A stretch of 64,000 nt of DNA from Streptomyces sp. Edi4 (GCF_040253615.1 NZ_JBEJGY010000004.1:1178001-1242000); one strand, 5' to 3'; numbered from the stretch's first letter, positions 44,348 through 53,541 are shown. Notes: generated by a model not told the origin, from the letters alone. A program made the numbers and translations.

Positions 44348-44984
44348 CGCGGCCCGCCGCCCGGAAGCAGCCCAGGATGTCGTCGGTGGTGGTCACCGCG
44401 GCGACCAGGGCCAGGGTGTGCCGGATCATCGCGGGGGTGTAGTCGGCGGGCACCCCCGCGATCGCGTCGGCGGGGACCACGGCCGTGTAGCCGAGGTTGA
44501 CGGCGTCGAAGACCGCGTTGGGGATCGCCACGTTCGCCGAGACGCCCGCCACGATCAGGGTGCGGCAGCCGAGATTGCGCAGCAGGGCGTCCACCTCCGT
44601 GCCGGACACGGGCGACAGACCGTGCAGCCGGTGTACGACGATGTCCTCGTCCGCGACCTCGACCGGCTCGGCGACGCGCACCGCGCGGGAGCCGGCGTAC
44701 TGCTGCACGGGCAGTCGTTCGGCGGCGCGGAAGAGGGGGGCGTTGCGGCCGGACCCCCGCCCGTCCGGGCGCCGCTCGGCCACCGCGTGCAGCACTTGGA
44801 CGCCCGCCTCGTGCGCGCCCGCGACGAGCCGCGCCACCTGCTTGAGCGCCCCCGACTGCCGTGCGTGCGCCGCGAGTTCGGGCAGCGCGCTGTCCGGGCC
44901 GACCACGCCCTGCTGGCACTCGACGGTCAGCAGGGCCGTGGAGGCGGGAGCGAGAAGCCGTGCGAGGAGTTCCTTCGTCGCCAT
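44334..44984 (-). CDS. Isochorismatase-like (cysteine hydrolase fold) protein, non-canonical active site
   Basis: 216-aa protein of the isochorismatase/nicotinamidase superfamily by fold and length. The expected catalytic residues are changed: the N-terminal Asp position reads LTVECQQG (Glu), and the segment that normally ends in the nucleophile reads GVSANVAIPNAV (Ala instead of Cys). It may be an isochorismatase-type hydrolase without a Cys mechanism, or inactive. The ATG at 44982-44984 gives the normal family N-terminus. The 3' end overlaps the Rieske gene by 14 bases, convergent. Confidence 0.82.
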   Translation of the reverse strand: MATKELLARLLAPASTALLTVECQQGVVGPDSALPELAAHARQSGALKQVARLVAGAHEAGVQVLHAVAERRPDGRGSGRNAPLFRAAERLPVQQYAGSRAVRVAEPVEVADEDIVVHRLHGLSPVSGTEVDALLRNLGCRTLIVAGVSANVAIPNAVFDAVNLGYTAVVPADAIAGVPADYTPAMIRHTLALVAAVTTTDDILGCFRAAGRVTPA

Positions 44985-45098
44985 GGCGCGGGAGGCTAAC
45001 GGCCCTTGCGCGAGGGGGGAAGGGCGCGTCATCATTTCTGACGTGTCGTCAGGAAGCCTGAAGGGCAGCGCCCTTGGGCGCGCGCAAGGGGAGGCGTC

Positions 45099-45575
45099 GT
45101 GACCGCCGCACAGCGCAGGGGTCGCCGGATCATGATGACAGACGAGGAGCGCGACGGCTTCCTCGCCGAGACGCGCACCTGCCGGGTCGCCACCGTCTCG
45201 CCCGACGGCAGGCCCCATGTCGCGCCGCTCTGGTACGTCTGGCAGGGCGGCTCGCTCTGGCTGTACTCGATCACGCGCAGCCGCCGCTGGGCGCAGCTCG
45301 GCAAGGACCCGCGCGTGGCGGTCGTGGTGGACGACGGCACGGAGTACGGGGAGCTGCGCGGCGTGGAGCTGAGCGGCAGCGTCGTCCCGGTCGGCGAGGC
45401 ACCACGCACCGGTCTCCCGTGCCCCGAACTCACCGAAGTGGAGCGGCTGTTCGCGGCGAAGAACTTCGGCCTTGAGGAGATGGTCCACGACGGGCGGCAC
45501 GCCTGGCTGCGCCTGACCCCGGACACCATCGTGTCCTGGGACTTCCGCAAGCTGGGGGGCGCGTTCCGGCGGTAG
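45099..45575 (+). CDS. PPOX class F420/FMN-dependent enzyme
   Basis: 158-aa split-barrel flavin/F420-binding protein. TCRVATVSPDGRPHVAPLWYVWQGG near residue 26 is the signature of the pyridoxamine-phosphate-oxidase-like (PPOX/FDOR) family, followed by RSRRWAQLGKDPRVAVVVDDG. A GGGGAGG ribosome site precedes the GTG at 45099. Likely an F420-dependent reductase or a heme/flavin binder of unknown substrate. Confidence 0.88.
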   Translation: MTAAQRRGRRIMMTDEERDGFLAETRTCRVATVSPDGRPHVAPLWYVWQGGSLWLYSITRSRRWAQLGKDPRVAVVVDDGTEYGELRGVELSGSVVPVGEAPRTGLPCPELTEVERLFAAKNFGLEEMVHDGRHAWLRLTPDTIVSWDFRKLGGAFRR

Positions 45576-45590
45576 CCCGGGCGCGCGGGG

Positions 45591-46493
45591 TCAGGTCAGC
45601 CGCTCCCCCGCCGCGACCAGCGCGTCCACCGCCGCCCTGATCGAGGGCCTGCGGTCGGCGTCGGCGCGCCAGACCGCGTACACATGCCGGCTCATGGCGT
45701 CCCGTACGGGCACCACGCGCACCCCGTCGGGCACGGGGCCCCGGCCCAGACGCGGCGCGACACTGACCCCCAACCCGGCTTCCACCAGGGCGAGTTGCGT
45801 CGCGTGTTCGCGGGCCACATGCGCGACTCTCGGCTCGATGCCCTTGCCGCGCAGCGTGAACATCAGCCACTCGTAGCAGAACTCGCCCTCGGGCCAGGTG
45901 ATCCACTCGTCCTCGGCGAACTCTTCGAGGCCCACCGCGTCGCGCCCGGCGAGCGGATGGTTCGCGGGTACGGCGACGTCCGCGAGGTCGTCGAGGACCG
46001 CCCGCTTGGCGAGCCCGGGGGGCAGCGGGAGCGGCTTGTTGTACCAGTCAAGGACGAGCGCGAGGTCGAGGTCGCCCAGGAGCACGCCCCCCACCGACTC
46101 CTCGGCCTCCTGCTCCTCGGAGCGGACGGCGAGATCGGGGTGTGCGGCGCGCAGCGCGGCGAGGGCGGCGGGAAAGAGGCCACGGGCGGCGGTGGCGAAG
46201 CCGGCGATCCTGAGCTCGCCGACGACCCGGCCGCGCTGCTCCTCCAACTCGGCCTGCGCCACCTGCACTTGCGAGAGGATACGGGCGGCGTGCTCGGCCA
46301 GCAGCCGGCCGGCGTCGGTGAGGCGCACCCCGCGCCCGTTCTTCGCGAGCAGCGGCTGGCCCGCCTCGCGCTCCAGCTTGGCGAGTTGCTGGGAGACGGC
46401 CGACGTGGTCACGTGCAGGGTGTCGGCGGCGCCGCCCACCGAGCCGTGCCGGGCCACCGCGTCGAGGGTGCGCAGGCGCTCCAGATTCAACAT
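45591..46493 (-). CDS. LysR family transcriptional regulator
   Basis: 300-aa LTTR. The N-terminal winged HTH (LERLRTLDAVARHGSVGGAADTLHVTTSAVSQQLAKLE) occupies residues 4-41; the effector domain (about 90-295) follows. It is divergent from an EamA exporter at 46568, with 74 bases between starts, the classic LTTR-target layout. The interval contains GTAAGC-N3-GCTAAC (46494-46508 region), a near-inverted repeat that could be its T-N11-A box. Confidence 0.93.
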   Translation of the reverse strand: MLNLERLRTLDAVARHGSVGGAADTLHVTTSAVSQQLAKLEREAGQPLLAKNGRGVRLTDAGRLLAEHAARILSQVQVAQAELEEQRGRVVGELRIAGFATAARGLFPAALAALRAAHPDLAVRSEEQEAEESVGGVLLGDLDLALVLDWYNKPLPLPPGLAKRAVLDDLADVAVPANHPLAGRDAVGLEEFAEDEWITWPEGEFCYEWLMFTLRGKGIEPRVAHVAREHATQLALVEAGLGVSVAPRLGRGPVPDGVRVVPVRDAMSRHVYAVWRADADRRPSIRAAVDALVAAGERLT

Positions 46494-46567
46494 GTAAGCG
46501 ATGCTAACCGATCATCGCGATGAAATTTCGCTTGTACTACGCGGTCCCGGGCCTCATCGTGGTCGTC

Positions 46568-47539
46568 ATGAGCACCGCCACGCCGCCTCGCCCCTCTTCC
46601 GCTTCCCTCGCCCCACACCACGCCCCGGCCTCGGCGCCGGGGCCTGGCGCCGCGCTTGACTGGCGCGTGCGGTTCGCCGCGCTCTCGCTGATCTGGGGCT
46701 TCAGCTTTCTCCTGATCAAGGTCGGCACCCAGGGCTACGCGCCGTTCCAGGTCACCTTCGGCCGGCTCCTCTTCGGCACCCTGGTGCTCGCCGCGGTGAT
46801 GGCCGTCAAGCGCGAACGGCTGCCGCGCGGGCGCCGGACCTGGCTGCATCTGACGGTGGCGGCGCTGTTCCTGAACGCCGCGCCCTTCTCCCTGTTCGCG
46901 TACGCGGAGCTCACGATCCCCTCGACCCTGGCCGGCATCTGCAACGCCACCTCGCCCCTGTGGGGCATGGCCCTTTCCCTGGTCGCGCTCTCCGAGGACC
47001 GTCCGACCCGCCGCCGGGTCGCGGGCCTCGGCCTCGGCTTCCTCGGGGTGCTCACGGTCCTCGGCGCCTGGCAGGGCTTCAGCGGTCTGGACGCGCGCGG
47101 CACGGCGATGGCGCTGCTCGCCTCGCTCTGCTACCCGGTCGGCTGGATCTATGTGCGCCGCACCCTGGCGGGCAGCGGATACTCCAGCCTGTCCCTGACG
47201 GGACCCCAGCTCGGTCTCGCCACGCTCCAACTCGCCCTGGTCACCCCGCTGTTCGCGGGCCTCCCGAGGTCCTTCCCGCTCGTGCCGCTGCTCGCGGTCG
47301 CGGCCCTCGGCGCGCTCGGCACGGGGCTCGCGGTGCTCCTCCAGTACGACCTGGTCACCGAAGTCGGTCCGACCACGGCGCAGATGGTCACCTACTTCAT
47401 CCCGGTGATCGCCACCGCCGCGGGCGTCGCGGTCCTCGGTGAACACCTCAGCTGGAACACCCCCGTCGGCGCGGCCGTCGTCCTGGCGGGCGCGGCCCTG
47501 ACCCAGAGCCGGCCGCGCGCGCGGCGAGGGGCTCAGTAG
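46568..47539 (+). CDS. EamA/DMT family transporter
   Basis: 323-aa ten-helix drug/metabolite transporter made of two EamA repeats. LSLIWGFSFLLIKVGTQGYAPFQVTFGRLL starts repeat one; LLASLCYPVGWIYVRRTL starts repeat two. The ATG at 46568 is chosen because upstream codons fall in promoter-like sequence next to the divergent LysR gene, its likely regulator. The 3' end overlaps the MocR gene by seven bases, convergent. The substrate is unknown, perhaps an amino acid. Confidence 0.9.
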   Translation: MSTATPPRPSSASLAPHHAPASAPGPGAALDWRVRFAALSLIWGFSFLLIKVGTQGYAPFQVTFGRLLFGTLVLAAVMAVKRERLPRGRRTWLHLTVAALFLNAAPFSLFAYAELTIPSTLAGICNATSPLWGMALSLVALSEDRPTRRRVAGLGLGFLGVLTVLGAWQGFSGLDARGTAMALLASLCYPVGWIYVRRTLAGSGYSSLSLTGPQLGLATLQLALVTPLFAGLPRSFPLVPLLAVAALGALGTGLAVLLQYDLVTEVGPTTAQMVTYFIPVIATAAGVAVLGEHLSWNTPVGAAVVLAGAALTQSRPRARRGAQ

Positions 47540-48882
47540 CGGGAACGGGGGCCCGAACCCGGCCCGATCGCGGCGGCGACGGCGTCGGCGAGGGGCCCGA
47601 TGTCCTCGGGCTCCAGACGGGACACGGTGAGCCGCACCCCGGGCTCGGACGCCATGCGGAAGCGGGCCCCGGGAGCCACCGCCCAGCCGGCGTGCAGCAG
47701 CCTGGCCACCGCCCCCGTCTCGTCGGGCACCGGCACCCACACCACGAAGCCGCTGCGGCCGCGCGCCGCGACCCCGCGCTCGCGCAGCGCCCGCAGCAAG
47801 CCCTCACGGCGTTCGCGGTACGAGCGCGCGACCCGCTCCGGATCGACGGCGCCCGACGTCCACAGATCGACGAGGGCCCCCTGGAGCAGCCGGCTGACCC
47901 AGCCGGGCCCCAGCCGCTGGCGGCCGCGCACCCGGTCCAGGGTGACGGCGTCCCCGGTGAGCAGCGCGAGCCGCAGATCGGGACCGTAGGCCTTGGCCAC
48001 GGAGCGCACGAACGCCCAGTGTCCGGTCGCGGGGGCGACCGGGTGCAGGGGCAGATCCACCATGCCGTGGCCGTGGTCGTCCTCGATGAGCAGTACGCCG
48101 GGGTGGGCGGCCAGCACCTCGCGCAGGGCCCGGGCGCGGGCCGCGCTCACGGCCGCGCCGGTCGGATTCTGGGCACGGCAGGTGATCACCACCGCCCGCG
48201 CGCCCGCCGCGACGGCACGTTCGAGCCCTTGGGGCAGGGGGCCCTCGTCGTCGAGCGGCATGGGTTCGGGCCGCAGTCCGAGCGCGGGGACGAGATCGAG
48301 CATCGCGCCCCAGCCGGGGTCCTCGATCGCCACCGCGTCACCGGGTTTGAGGTGCGCGGTGAGCACGCGCTCGATGGCGTCGAGCGAACCCGAGAGCACG
48401 CCGATCGGCCCGTCCGGCACGCCGCCCTCGTCGAAGGCGGCGCGAGCGAGGCGGGCCAGATCCTCGACCACGGGCTCCTGCCCGTACAGATAGCGGCCCG
48501 GCTGTCGCGCGTTGTCGCGGGCGGCGGCGGCCAGCGCGTCACCGAGCGGCGGCAGCAGCGCCGGGTCCGGGTTGCCGTCGGCGACGTCGCGTACGCCGTC
48601 GGGCACATGCACCCGGATCAGGTCGCGGGCGCTGCTCGCGGGCCTCGGCCTCACCCGGCTGCCGCGCCGGCCCGCCGTCTCGATCACTCCCCGGTCGCGC
48701 AGCAGCCGGTAGGCGGCCGCGACGGTATTGGGATTGACGCCGAGTTCGGTCGCCAACTCCCGCAGCGGAGGCAGCAGTTGACCCGGTTCGAGCTCACCGG
48801 CGCCCACCGCGAGTTCCACGCTCTCGGCAATCTCCGATGCGCGACGTCCTGTGATCCGATATTCTCCTAGCACAAACAACAT
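47533..48882 (-). CDS. MocR-type GntR/aminotransferase-fold regulator
   Basis: 449-aa transcription factor fusing a GntR winged helix (about residues 10-80, ASEIAESVELAVGAGELEPGQLLPPLRELATELGVNPNTVAAAYRLL) to a fold-type-I aminotransferase domain. The PLP lysine is K297 in SVAKAYGPDLR, and CRAQNPTGAAVS provides the substrate-binding Asn. Such regulators sense PLP or amines and control the divergent gene, here a PNPOx-like protein starting 27 bases away. A 12-bp palindrome lies exactly between them. Confidence 0.94.
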   Translation of the reverse strand: MLFVLGEYRITGRRASEIAESVELAVGAGELEPGQLLPPLRELATELGVNPNTVAAAYRLLRDRGVIETAGRRGSRVRPRPASSARDLIRVHVPDGVRDVADGNPDPALLPPLGDALAAAARDNARQPGRYLYGQEPVVEDLARLARAAFDEGGVPDGPIGVLSGSLDAIERVLTAHLKPGDAVAIEDPGWGAMLDLVPALGLRPEPMPLDDEGPLPQGLERAVAAGARAVVITCRAQNPTGAAVSAARARALREVLAAHPGVLLIEDDHGHGMVDLPLHPVAPATGHWAFVRSVAKAYGPDLRLALLTGDAVTLDRVRGRQRLGPGWVSRLLQGALVDLWTSGAVDPERVARSYRERREGLLRALRERGVAARGRSGFVVWVPVPDETGAVARLLHAGWAVAPGARFRMASEPGVRLTVSRLEPEDIGPLADAVAAAIGPGSGPRSRY

Positions 48883-48884
48883 TA

Positions 48885-48896
48885 TGCACTAGTGCA
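48885..48896. promoter_or_regulatory. MocR operator palindrome
   Basis: TGCACTAGTGCA is a perfect 12-bp palindrome in the 26-base gap between the divergent MocR and PPOX genes. Its position over both start regions suits a site that represses or co-regulates both. The very small gap implies overlapping promoters or leaderless transcripts. Confidence 0.6.
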
Positions 48897-48908
48897 ATGG
48901 AGAACGCC

Positions 48909-49580
48909 ATGGCGGACAGCCCGACCACAGCGCCCTACGCGTCCACGGACCGCACCGTACCGGCCCGCTACCGGGACCGGACCTCCTACGACCGCGCCCT
49001 CGTGCACGGCATCCTCGACGAGGCGTACGTCTGCCACCTGGGGTTCGTCCGTGACGGCGCGCCCGTCGTACTGCCCACGCTCTTCGGCCGGGTCGGGGAA
49101 CGGCTCTACATACACGGCTCCACCGGCTCGCGCCCGCTGCGCGCGGCGGGCCAGGCCGGCCCCGGCCTGGAGGTCTGCCTGACGGTCACGCATGTCGACG
49201 GGCTGGTACTCGCCCGGTCCGCCATGCACCACTCGATCAACTTCCGCTCGGTCGTGGTGCATGGCACCGCCCACGAGGTCACCGACCCGCAGGAACGGCT
49301 GACCGCGCTCAACGCGCTGGTGGACCACGTCGTGCCGGGGCGCTCGAGCGACACGCGCCCGCCGAACGCGAAGGAACTGGCCGCGACGGCGGTGATCAGG
49401 CTCGACCTGAACGAGGTCTCGGCCAAGGTGCGCGCCGGCGGCCCGAACGACGACGCCGAGGACCTGGGGCTGCCGTACTGGGCCGGAGTGCTGCCGTTCG
49501 CCCCGGCCTACGGCGCGCCCGTCCCGGCGGACGGCCTCGACCCCGCGGTGGCCGTGCCCGGTTACCTCACCGCGCGCTGA
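48909..49580 (+). CDS. Pyridoxamine 5'-phosphate oxidase-like split-barrel protein
   Basis: 223-aa PNPOx-like FMN-binding protein: LDEAYVCHLGFVRDGAPVVLPTLFGRVGERLYIHGSTGS is the flavin-binding core, and RSAMHHSINFRSVVVHGTA follows. The ATG at 48909 is supported by GGAGA; another in-frame ATG lies at 48897. Its divergence from a PLP-sensing MocR regulator suggests a role in vitamin B6 or amine metabolism, as in many such pairs. Classical PdxH activity is not assured. Confidence 0.88.
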   Translation: MADSPTTAPYASTDRTVPARYRDRTSYDRALVHGILDEAYVCHLGFVRDGAPVVLPTLFGRVGERLYIHGSTGSRPLRAAGQAGPGLEVCLTVTHVDGLVLARSAMHHSINFRSVVVHGTAHEVTDPQERLTALNALVDHVVPGRSSDTRPPNAKELAATAVIRLDLNEVSAKVRAGGPNDDAEDLGLPYWAGVLPFAPAYGAPVPADGLDPAVAVPGYLTAR

Positions 49581-49619
49581 GTCCCCTGGTTCACCCCGGG
49601 CCCGCCCGCCCGGCGCCCC

Positions 49620-50636
49620 TCACAGCGCCACCGTCTCGCGGCGGTCCCTCGCCGCCTGCCTCGTCTCGGCCGCCGCCAGCCCGATCACCGCGAGGAGCAG
49701 CAGCGCGGTGCCCGCCGCCGTGGCCGCGGTGACGTGTTCGCCGAGCACCGACACGGCGATCACGGCCGCGCTGACCGGCTCCAGGAGCATGATCACCGAG
49801 ACGGTCGCGGAACGGACGACGGCGGCTCCCGCGAAGTAGAGGGCGTACGCGAGCGCGGTCGGCACGGCGGCCACGTACACAAGCAGGACGACGACGCGCA
49901 CCGGCTCCCCGGTGTGCGGCAGCAGGCCCTCCCCGGCCGCGAACGGCAGCAGGCAGAGCGCGGACACGGCGAAGGCCCACGCCGTGGTCGCCGTCGGGTC
50001 CCCCGCGCCGCCCTCGCGGCCGAGCCACCTGGTCAGCAGGGTGATGGCGGCGTATCCCGCGGCCGACACCAGGGCGAGGAGGACCCCGGCGGGCCTGACC
50101 GTGCCGCCGCCGTTGCCCACCCACAGCACGGCAAGCCCGGCGAGCGCCCCGGCGACGGCCGCGACGCCGGGCCCCCCGATCCGCTCGCCCAGGACGAGGC
50201 GGGCGCCGAGCGCGATGAGGACGGGGCCCGCGCCGAGCGTCACGACGGTCGCGACGGCGAGACCGGTCGCCTCGACCGCCGCGAAGTAGGCGCTCTGGAA
50301 GATCATCAGGCCGATGCCGCTGCCGAGGACACGCAGGAGCCGACGGCGTCGGGGCTCGCGCGGGGTCGCGGGTGCGGCGGATAGGGCAGCGGCGGACACG
50401 CCGGGACGTGCGGGCGCGGCGGACACGCCGGGGCGTGCGGGGCGCCGGCGCAGGGCCGTCGCGCCGAGCAGCAGGACAAGACCTCCCGCGCAGCGCCAGA
50501 AGGACAGGGCGAGCGGTCCGAGGTCGCTGGCGCCGAAGACCAGGGCCGCGGCGGCGCCCGCCGTGCCCCAGGCGAATCCGGCGAAGGCGAGGTAGAGGAG
50601 CCCGCGCCCGACGGGCAGCGGGGTGGAGGGGCCCAT
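49620..50636 (-). CDS. EamA family transporter
   Basis: 338-aa ten-helix DMT exporter. The first repeat begins [39 protein letters not shown]; the linker after helix 2 is expanded by a duplicated ARPGVSAA sequence and a Pro/Arg-rich stretch. The second repeat includes [19 protein letters not shown], the usual EamA ending. ATG at 50634-50636. The upstream neighbour on the same strand is a second EamA gene, about 190 bases away. Confidence 0.9.
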   Translation of the reverse strand: MGPSTPLPVGRGLLYLAFAGFAWGTAGAAAALVFGASDLGPLALSFWRCAGGLVLLLGATALRRRPARPGVSAAPARPGVSAAALSAAPATPREPRRRRLLRVLGSGIGLMIFQSAYFAAVEATGLAVATVVTLGAGPVLIALGARLVLGERIGGPGVAAVAGALAGLAVLWVGNGGGTVRPAGVLLALVSAAGYAAITLLTRWLGREGGAGDPTATTAWAFAVSALCLLPFAAGEGLLPHTGEPVRVVVLLVYVAAVPTALAYALYFAGAAVVRSATVSVIMLLEPVSAAVIAVSVLGEHVTAATAAGTALLLLAVIGLAAAETRQAARDRRETVAL

Positions 50637-50826
50637 GGCGGGACCCGTCGACGAGTTCGACACGTACGTACTCCGACGAGGAAGACGGCTGGCTGGTCGC
50701 GGCATCAGGTGCGCGGGCAGCGACGAGCCGCTGGGCGACAGCCCCAGCAGGGTCTTCGTCAGGAGGTGCGGCCGCCCGCGTTACGCGGCGGGAGGCGGAA
50801 GTACGGTCATCGGCATGATCGCCACC

Positions 50827-51810
50827 CTAGGCGGCGGAGCGCCCGGCCGACAACTCCCCTTCGGCGCCGGCCGGCCCGCCGCACGCGATCGGCCCCGAGG
50901 GCGCCCTGGGGGTCGAGGACTGGGCGATGAAGGCGCCGCACAGCACCACCGCGCCACCGGCGATCTGCGGCGTGCCCAGGTGCTCGCCGAGCAGGACCCA
51001 GGCGAAGACGGTCGCGATCACCGCCTCAAGACAGGCGACGACACCGGCCACCTGCGGGGAGAGCCTGCGCACGGAGATGACGCCGGTGACGTACGCCAGC
51101 ACGGTCGCGATCAGCACGATCCAGACCAGCAGCAGCGCGGCGGGAACCGGGGTGCCGTTCATGTCGGCGTCGGCGCCCAGCACGGACCACTTCATGCCCC
51201 AGGGCCGGGCGAGGACGGTCAGAAGGAGGGAGCCGACGAGCAGGCCGTAGGCGATGACGCCGATGGGGTCGGGCGCCTCCTCGTCCGCGCCGCCCTGGTC
51301 GGACAGGACGAAGTAGCCGACCTGGCAGCACGCGGCGCCGAGGGCGAGCAGCAGTCCGAGCGCGTCGAAGCTCAGCCCGGACCAGATCTCCACGACGCCC
51401 GCGAGGCCTGCGGCGGCGAGCACCACACCGACGGCGGCGGCCCGGGTCACGGGCCTGCGCTGCACGAACCGGACCCAGCCGAGGACGAGCGCGGGCGCGA
51501 GGTATTCGACGAGCAGGGCCACGCCCACGGGTATGCGGGAGAGCGAGGCGAAGTAGCAGGCCTGGACCCCGGCGACGGCCAGCAGTCCGAATCCGGCGAG
51601 CAGGGCGGGTCTGCGCAGCACCAGGGCGCGGTGGCGCCAGGCCACCGGGAGCATCACCAGTGCGGCCCCGGTCACCCGCAGCCACACCACGTGCAGCGGG
51701 TCGAGCCCCGCTTCGATGAGCGGCTTGGCCGCCACACCGGAACCACCGAATGCGAAGGCCGACCCCAGGGCGAGCCCCAGGCCGGCGCTTCTCCCCTGAG
51801 ACGCGTGCAT
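50827..51810 (-). CDS. EamA family transporter
   Basis: 327-aa DMT exporter (GLALGSAFAFGGSGVAAKPLIEAGLDPLHVVWLRVTGAA at the start; VVACLEAVIATVFAWVLLGEHLGTPQ near the end). Ten hydrophobic helices. Together with the gene at 49620 it forms a tandem pair of related but clearly different transporters. The start MHASQGRSAG at 51808-51810 gives a normal N-terminus. Substrate unknown. Confidence 0.9.
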   Translation of the reverse strand: MHASQGRSAGLGLALGSAFAFGGSGVAAKPLIEAGLDPLHVVWLRVTGAALVMLPVAWRHRALVLRRPALLAGFGLLAVAGVQACYFASLSRIPVGVALLVEYLAPALVLGWVRFVQRRPVTRAAAVGVVLAAAGLAGVVEIWSGLSFDALGLLLALGAACCQVGYFVLSDQGGADEEAPDPIGVIAYGLLVGSLLLTVLARPWGMKWSVLGADADMNGTPVPAALLLVWIVLIATVLAYVTGVISVRRLSPQVAGVVACLEAVIATVFAWVLLGEHLGTPQIAGGAVVLCGAFIAQSSTPRAPSGPIACGGPAGAEGELSAGRSAA

Positions 51811-51944
51811 CGGCACATCATGGCAGCCCGGGTCAGGACCGTCATCCTCATGACGCCTGTCGAGACGCACCCCCGCGCGGGGTCCGGTACGAGGCTCGGA
51901 CCGAGGGAGCCCGCGGTCGGTCCCGGAGCGTTCGGCGGGGTGCC

Positions 51945-52463
51945 TCAGGGCCGCCGGCTCGGGCCGTCCAGGCGGGTGGTGAGCCAGGCGGCCTCCACCC
52001 CCGCGTGGTCCAGGACTTCGACCGCCCGGCACCCGGGGTCCGCGGCGAGCGCCGCCAGCAGGTCGCGCCCGTCGGCCCGGTCGTCGCCCCTGGCCCCGGC
52101 GCGACGCGACGCGTGGCCGAGGGCCGCGAGCGCGCTGGGCGACCAGCCGGGCTGCGTGATGAGCGGCACCGCTCCCGAATCCTCCACCGATCCCTGCCAG
52201 CGCAGCCCATAACCAATGCTGCGCTGCACCAAGTACCCCAGCACGCGCGCGACTTGGGGCCCGCCTTCGAAGGCCGCCCGTACATCGGGATCGCTCTCCA
52301 TCAGCGAGTGCAGCAGATGCGCGGTGTCCAGCTGCCGGTCACCGTCGCGCAGCGCACGCCTGCGGGCACCCGCGACCGCTGAGGCGAGCTCCGCGGTGAG
52401 CCGGCCTTCGATGTCTGCGGGGGAAGCTGCCTGGTGGGGCGCTGGGGGAATCGGGCTGTGCAC
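51945..52463 (-). CDS. Stand-alone Clp N-terminal domain protein
   Basis: 172-aa protein formed by a Clp_N (ClpA/ClpC N-domain) double repeat without any AAA+ module: RLTAELASAVAGARRRALRDGDRQLDTAHLLHSLME is repeat one and SPSALAALGHASRRAGARGDDRADGRDLLAALAADP repeat two. Free Clp_N proteins can act as ClpC adaptors or competitors. The gap upstream (52464-52719) contains a short CTCCTCC-TTAC-GGAGGAG hairpin at 52554-52571 and no gene. Confidence 0.85.
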   Translation of the reverse strand: MHSPIPPAPHQAASPADIEGRLTAELASAVAGARRRALRDGDRQLDTAHLLHSLMESDPDVRAAFEGGPQVARVLGYLVQRSIGYGLRWQGSVEDSGAVPLITQPGWSPSALAALGHASRRAGARGDDRADGRDLLAALAADPGCRAVEVLDHAGVEAAWLTTRLDGPSRRP

Positions 52464-52719
52464 TCCTCCACCTCATCAGGCGCCGGGGCGCGGAACATCC
52501 CCGTGGGGGAGCATTCGCGCCTCCGACAGAAGGTGGGCACGGATGACCGGGTTCTCCTCCTTACGGAGGAGATCTCGTAAATCTCCCCCTCAGGGGCAAC
52601 CCACGGCCGCCGTGTGCGGGACCGGCCGGGGCGCAGCGCCCCCGACGCAACCGCGCCACCGCCGAATCTCGTCCTTCCCGCATGACACAGCCGTCCCCAC
52701 CACCGCCGAGGGAGCGCCG

Positions 52720-52911
52720 ATGTGCTGGATGGTCGCCCTCCTTGCCGAGGACGGGATGCAGTACGTGTACCGGGTGTACGCGCCGCGTGAGGCGCTGCCG
52801 GGTGATCTGTTCTGGGCCGCCTTCCACTGCCACGACGAGTCGGCGCGGCCGCGCGCCTGCGACCTGTTCGACTCCGCCGAGATCTGGGCGCTGGAGACCT
52901 CGCGGATCTGA
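52720..52911 (+). CDS. Small hypothetical protein
   Basis: 63-aa protein (MCWMVALLAEDGMQYVYRVY...) rich in aromatic and acidic residues with three Cys. GAGGGAGC lies just before the ATG at 52720. The compact sequence, clean ribosome site and normal codon bias support a real gene. No family recognised. Ends 143 bases before the SRPBCC gene. Confidence 0.6.
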   Translation: MCWMVALLAEDGMQYVYRVYAPREALPGDLFWAAFHCHDESARPRACDLFDSAEIWALETSRI

Positions 52912-52984
52912 CCTCACCGATCTGACGGTTCATCAGTATTGAATGTTCACCCCCCTGCCGCTACGTTCCGCGACACGTTCCCCG

Positions 52985-53044
52985 TCCTATGAAGTCCTAT
53001 GAAGTCCTGTGAAGTCCTGTGAAGTCCTGTGAAGCCCTATGAAG
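52985..53044 (+). repeat. Six-copy 10-bp tandem repeat before SRPBCC gene
   Basis: Six consecutive units of TCCTrTGAAG (the last begins with C) from 52985 to 53044, i.e. one unit per DNA helical turn. The last unit merges into the GAAGGAG ribosome site of the gene starting at 53055, so the array occupies the promoter/5' leader. Copy number may vary between strains. Confidence 0.9.
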
Positions 53045-53054
53045 GAGTGGTCGC

Positions 53055-53483
53055 ATGGCCCAGGTCAGCGCGGAGGCACGTATCGACGCTCCGGCCGAGA
53101 AGGTGTGGGCGCAGCTCACGGACTTCTCCTCGTACGGAGAGTGGAACGCCACGCACACCAGCTTCCCCACCGGCGGCCCCGAACGGCTGGAGCTCGGCGC
53201 GACCTACATGGAGAACATGAAGCTGATGGGCTTTCCCGCCGAGGTGGCGTGGACGGTGGACGCGTTCGAGCCGGGCCGGGTGTTCGGCGTCCAGGGCAAG
53301 GGCCCGATGGGCGTGAACGTCACCAACCGGTACTCCGTCGTCCCGGACGGCGCGGCCACCACGGTGCGCATCGACGGCGAGTTCACCGGCGCGGCGGTCT
53401 CGCTCATGGCGGGCAAGCTGAAGGACTCGGCGACCGCCGCGCTCACCGAGTCGCTGCGTAGGCTCGCGGGGCTGTGCGCCTGA
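53055..53483 (+). CDS. SRPBCC family protein
   Basis: 142-aa polyketide-cyclase/START-like lipid-binding fold: VSAEARIDAPAEKVWAQLTDFSSYGEWNATHTSF at the N-terminus, C-terminal helix LKDSATAALTESLRRLAGL. GAAGGAG lies eight bases before the ATG, itself formed by the end of the 10-bp tandem repeat. The ligand is unknown. It converges on the PadR gene, with a shared terminator between. Confidence 0.88.
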   Translation: MAQVSAEARIDAPAEKVWAQLTDFSSYGEWNATHTSFPTGGPERLELGATYMENMKLMGFPAEVAWTVDAFEPGRVFGVQGKGPMGVNVTNRYSVVPDGAATTVRIDGEFTGAAVSLMAGKLKDSATAALTESLRRLAGLCA

Positions 53484-53541
53484 GCACCCCGCGCCCCGCG
53501 CGCCCGGACAGGCGAGAGCCCCGCTCGCGCCCGAACAGGCC

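Noticed and set aside
52554..52571. CTCCTCC-TTAC-GGAGGAG hairpin as a riboswitch or terminator
   Set aside because: Only 7 bp, no T-run, no gene ends nearby on either strand; noted but not called.
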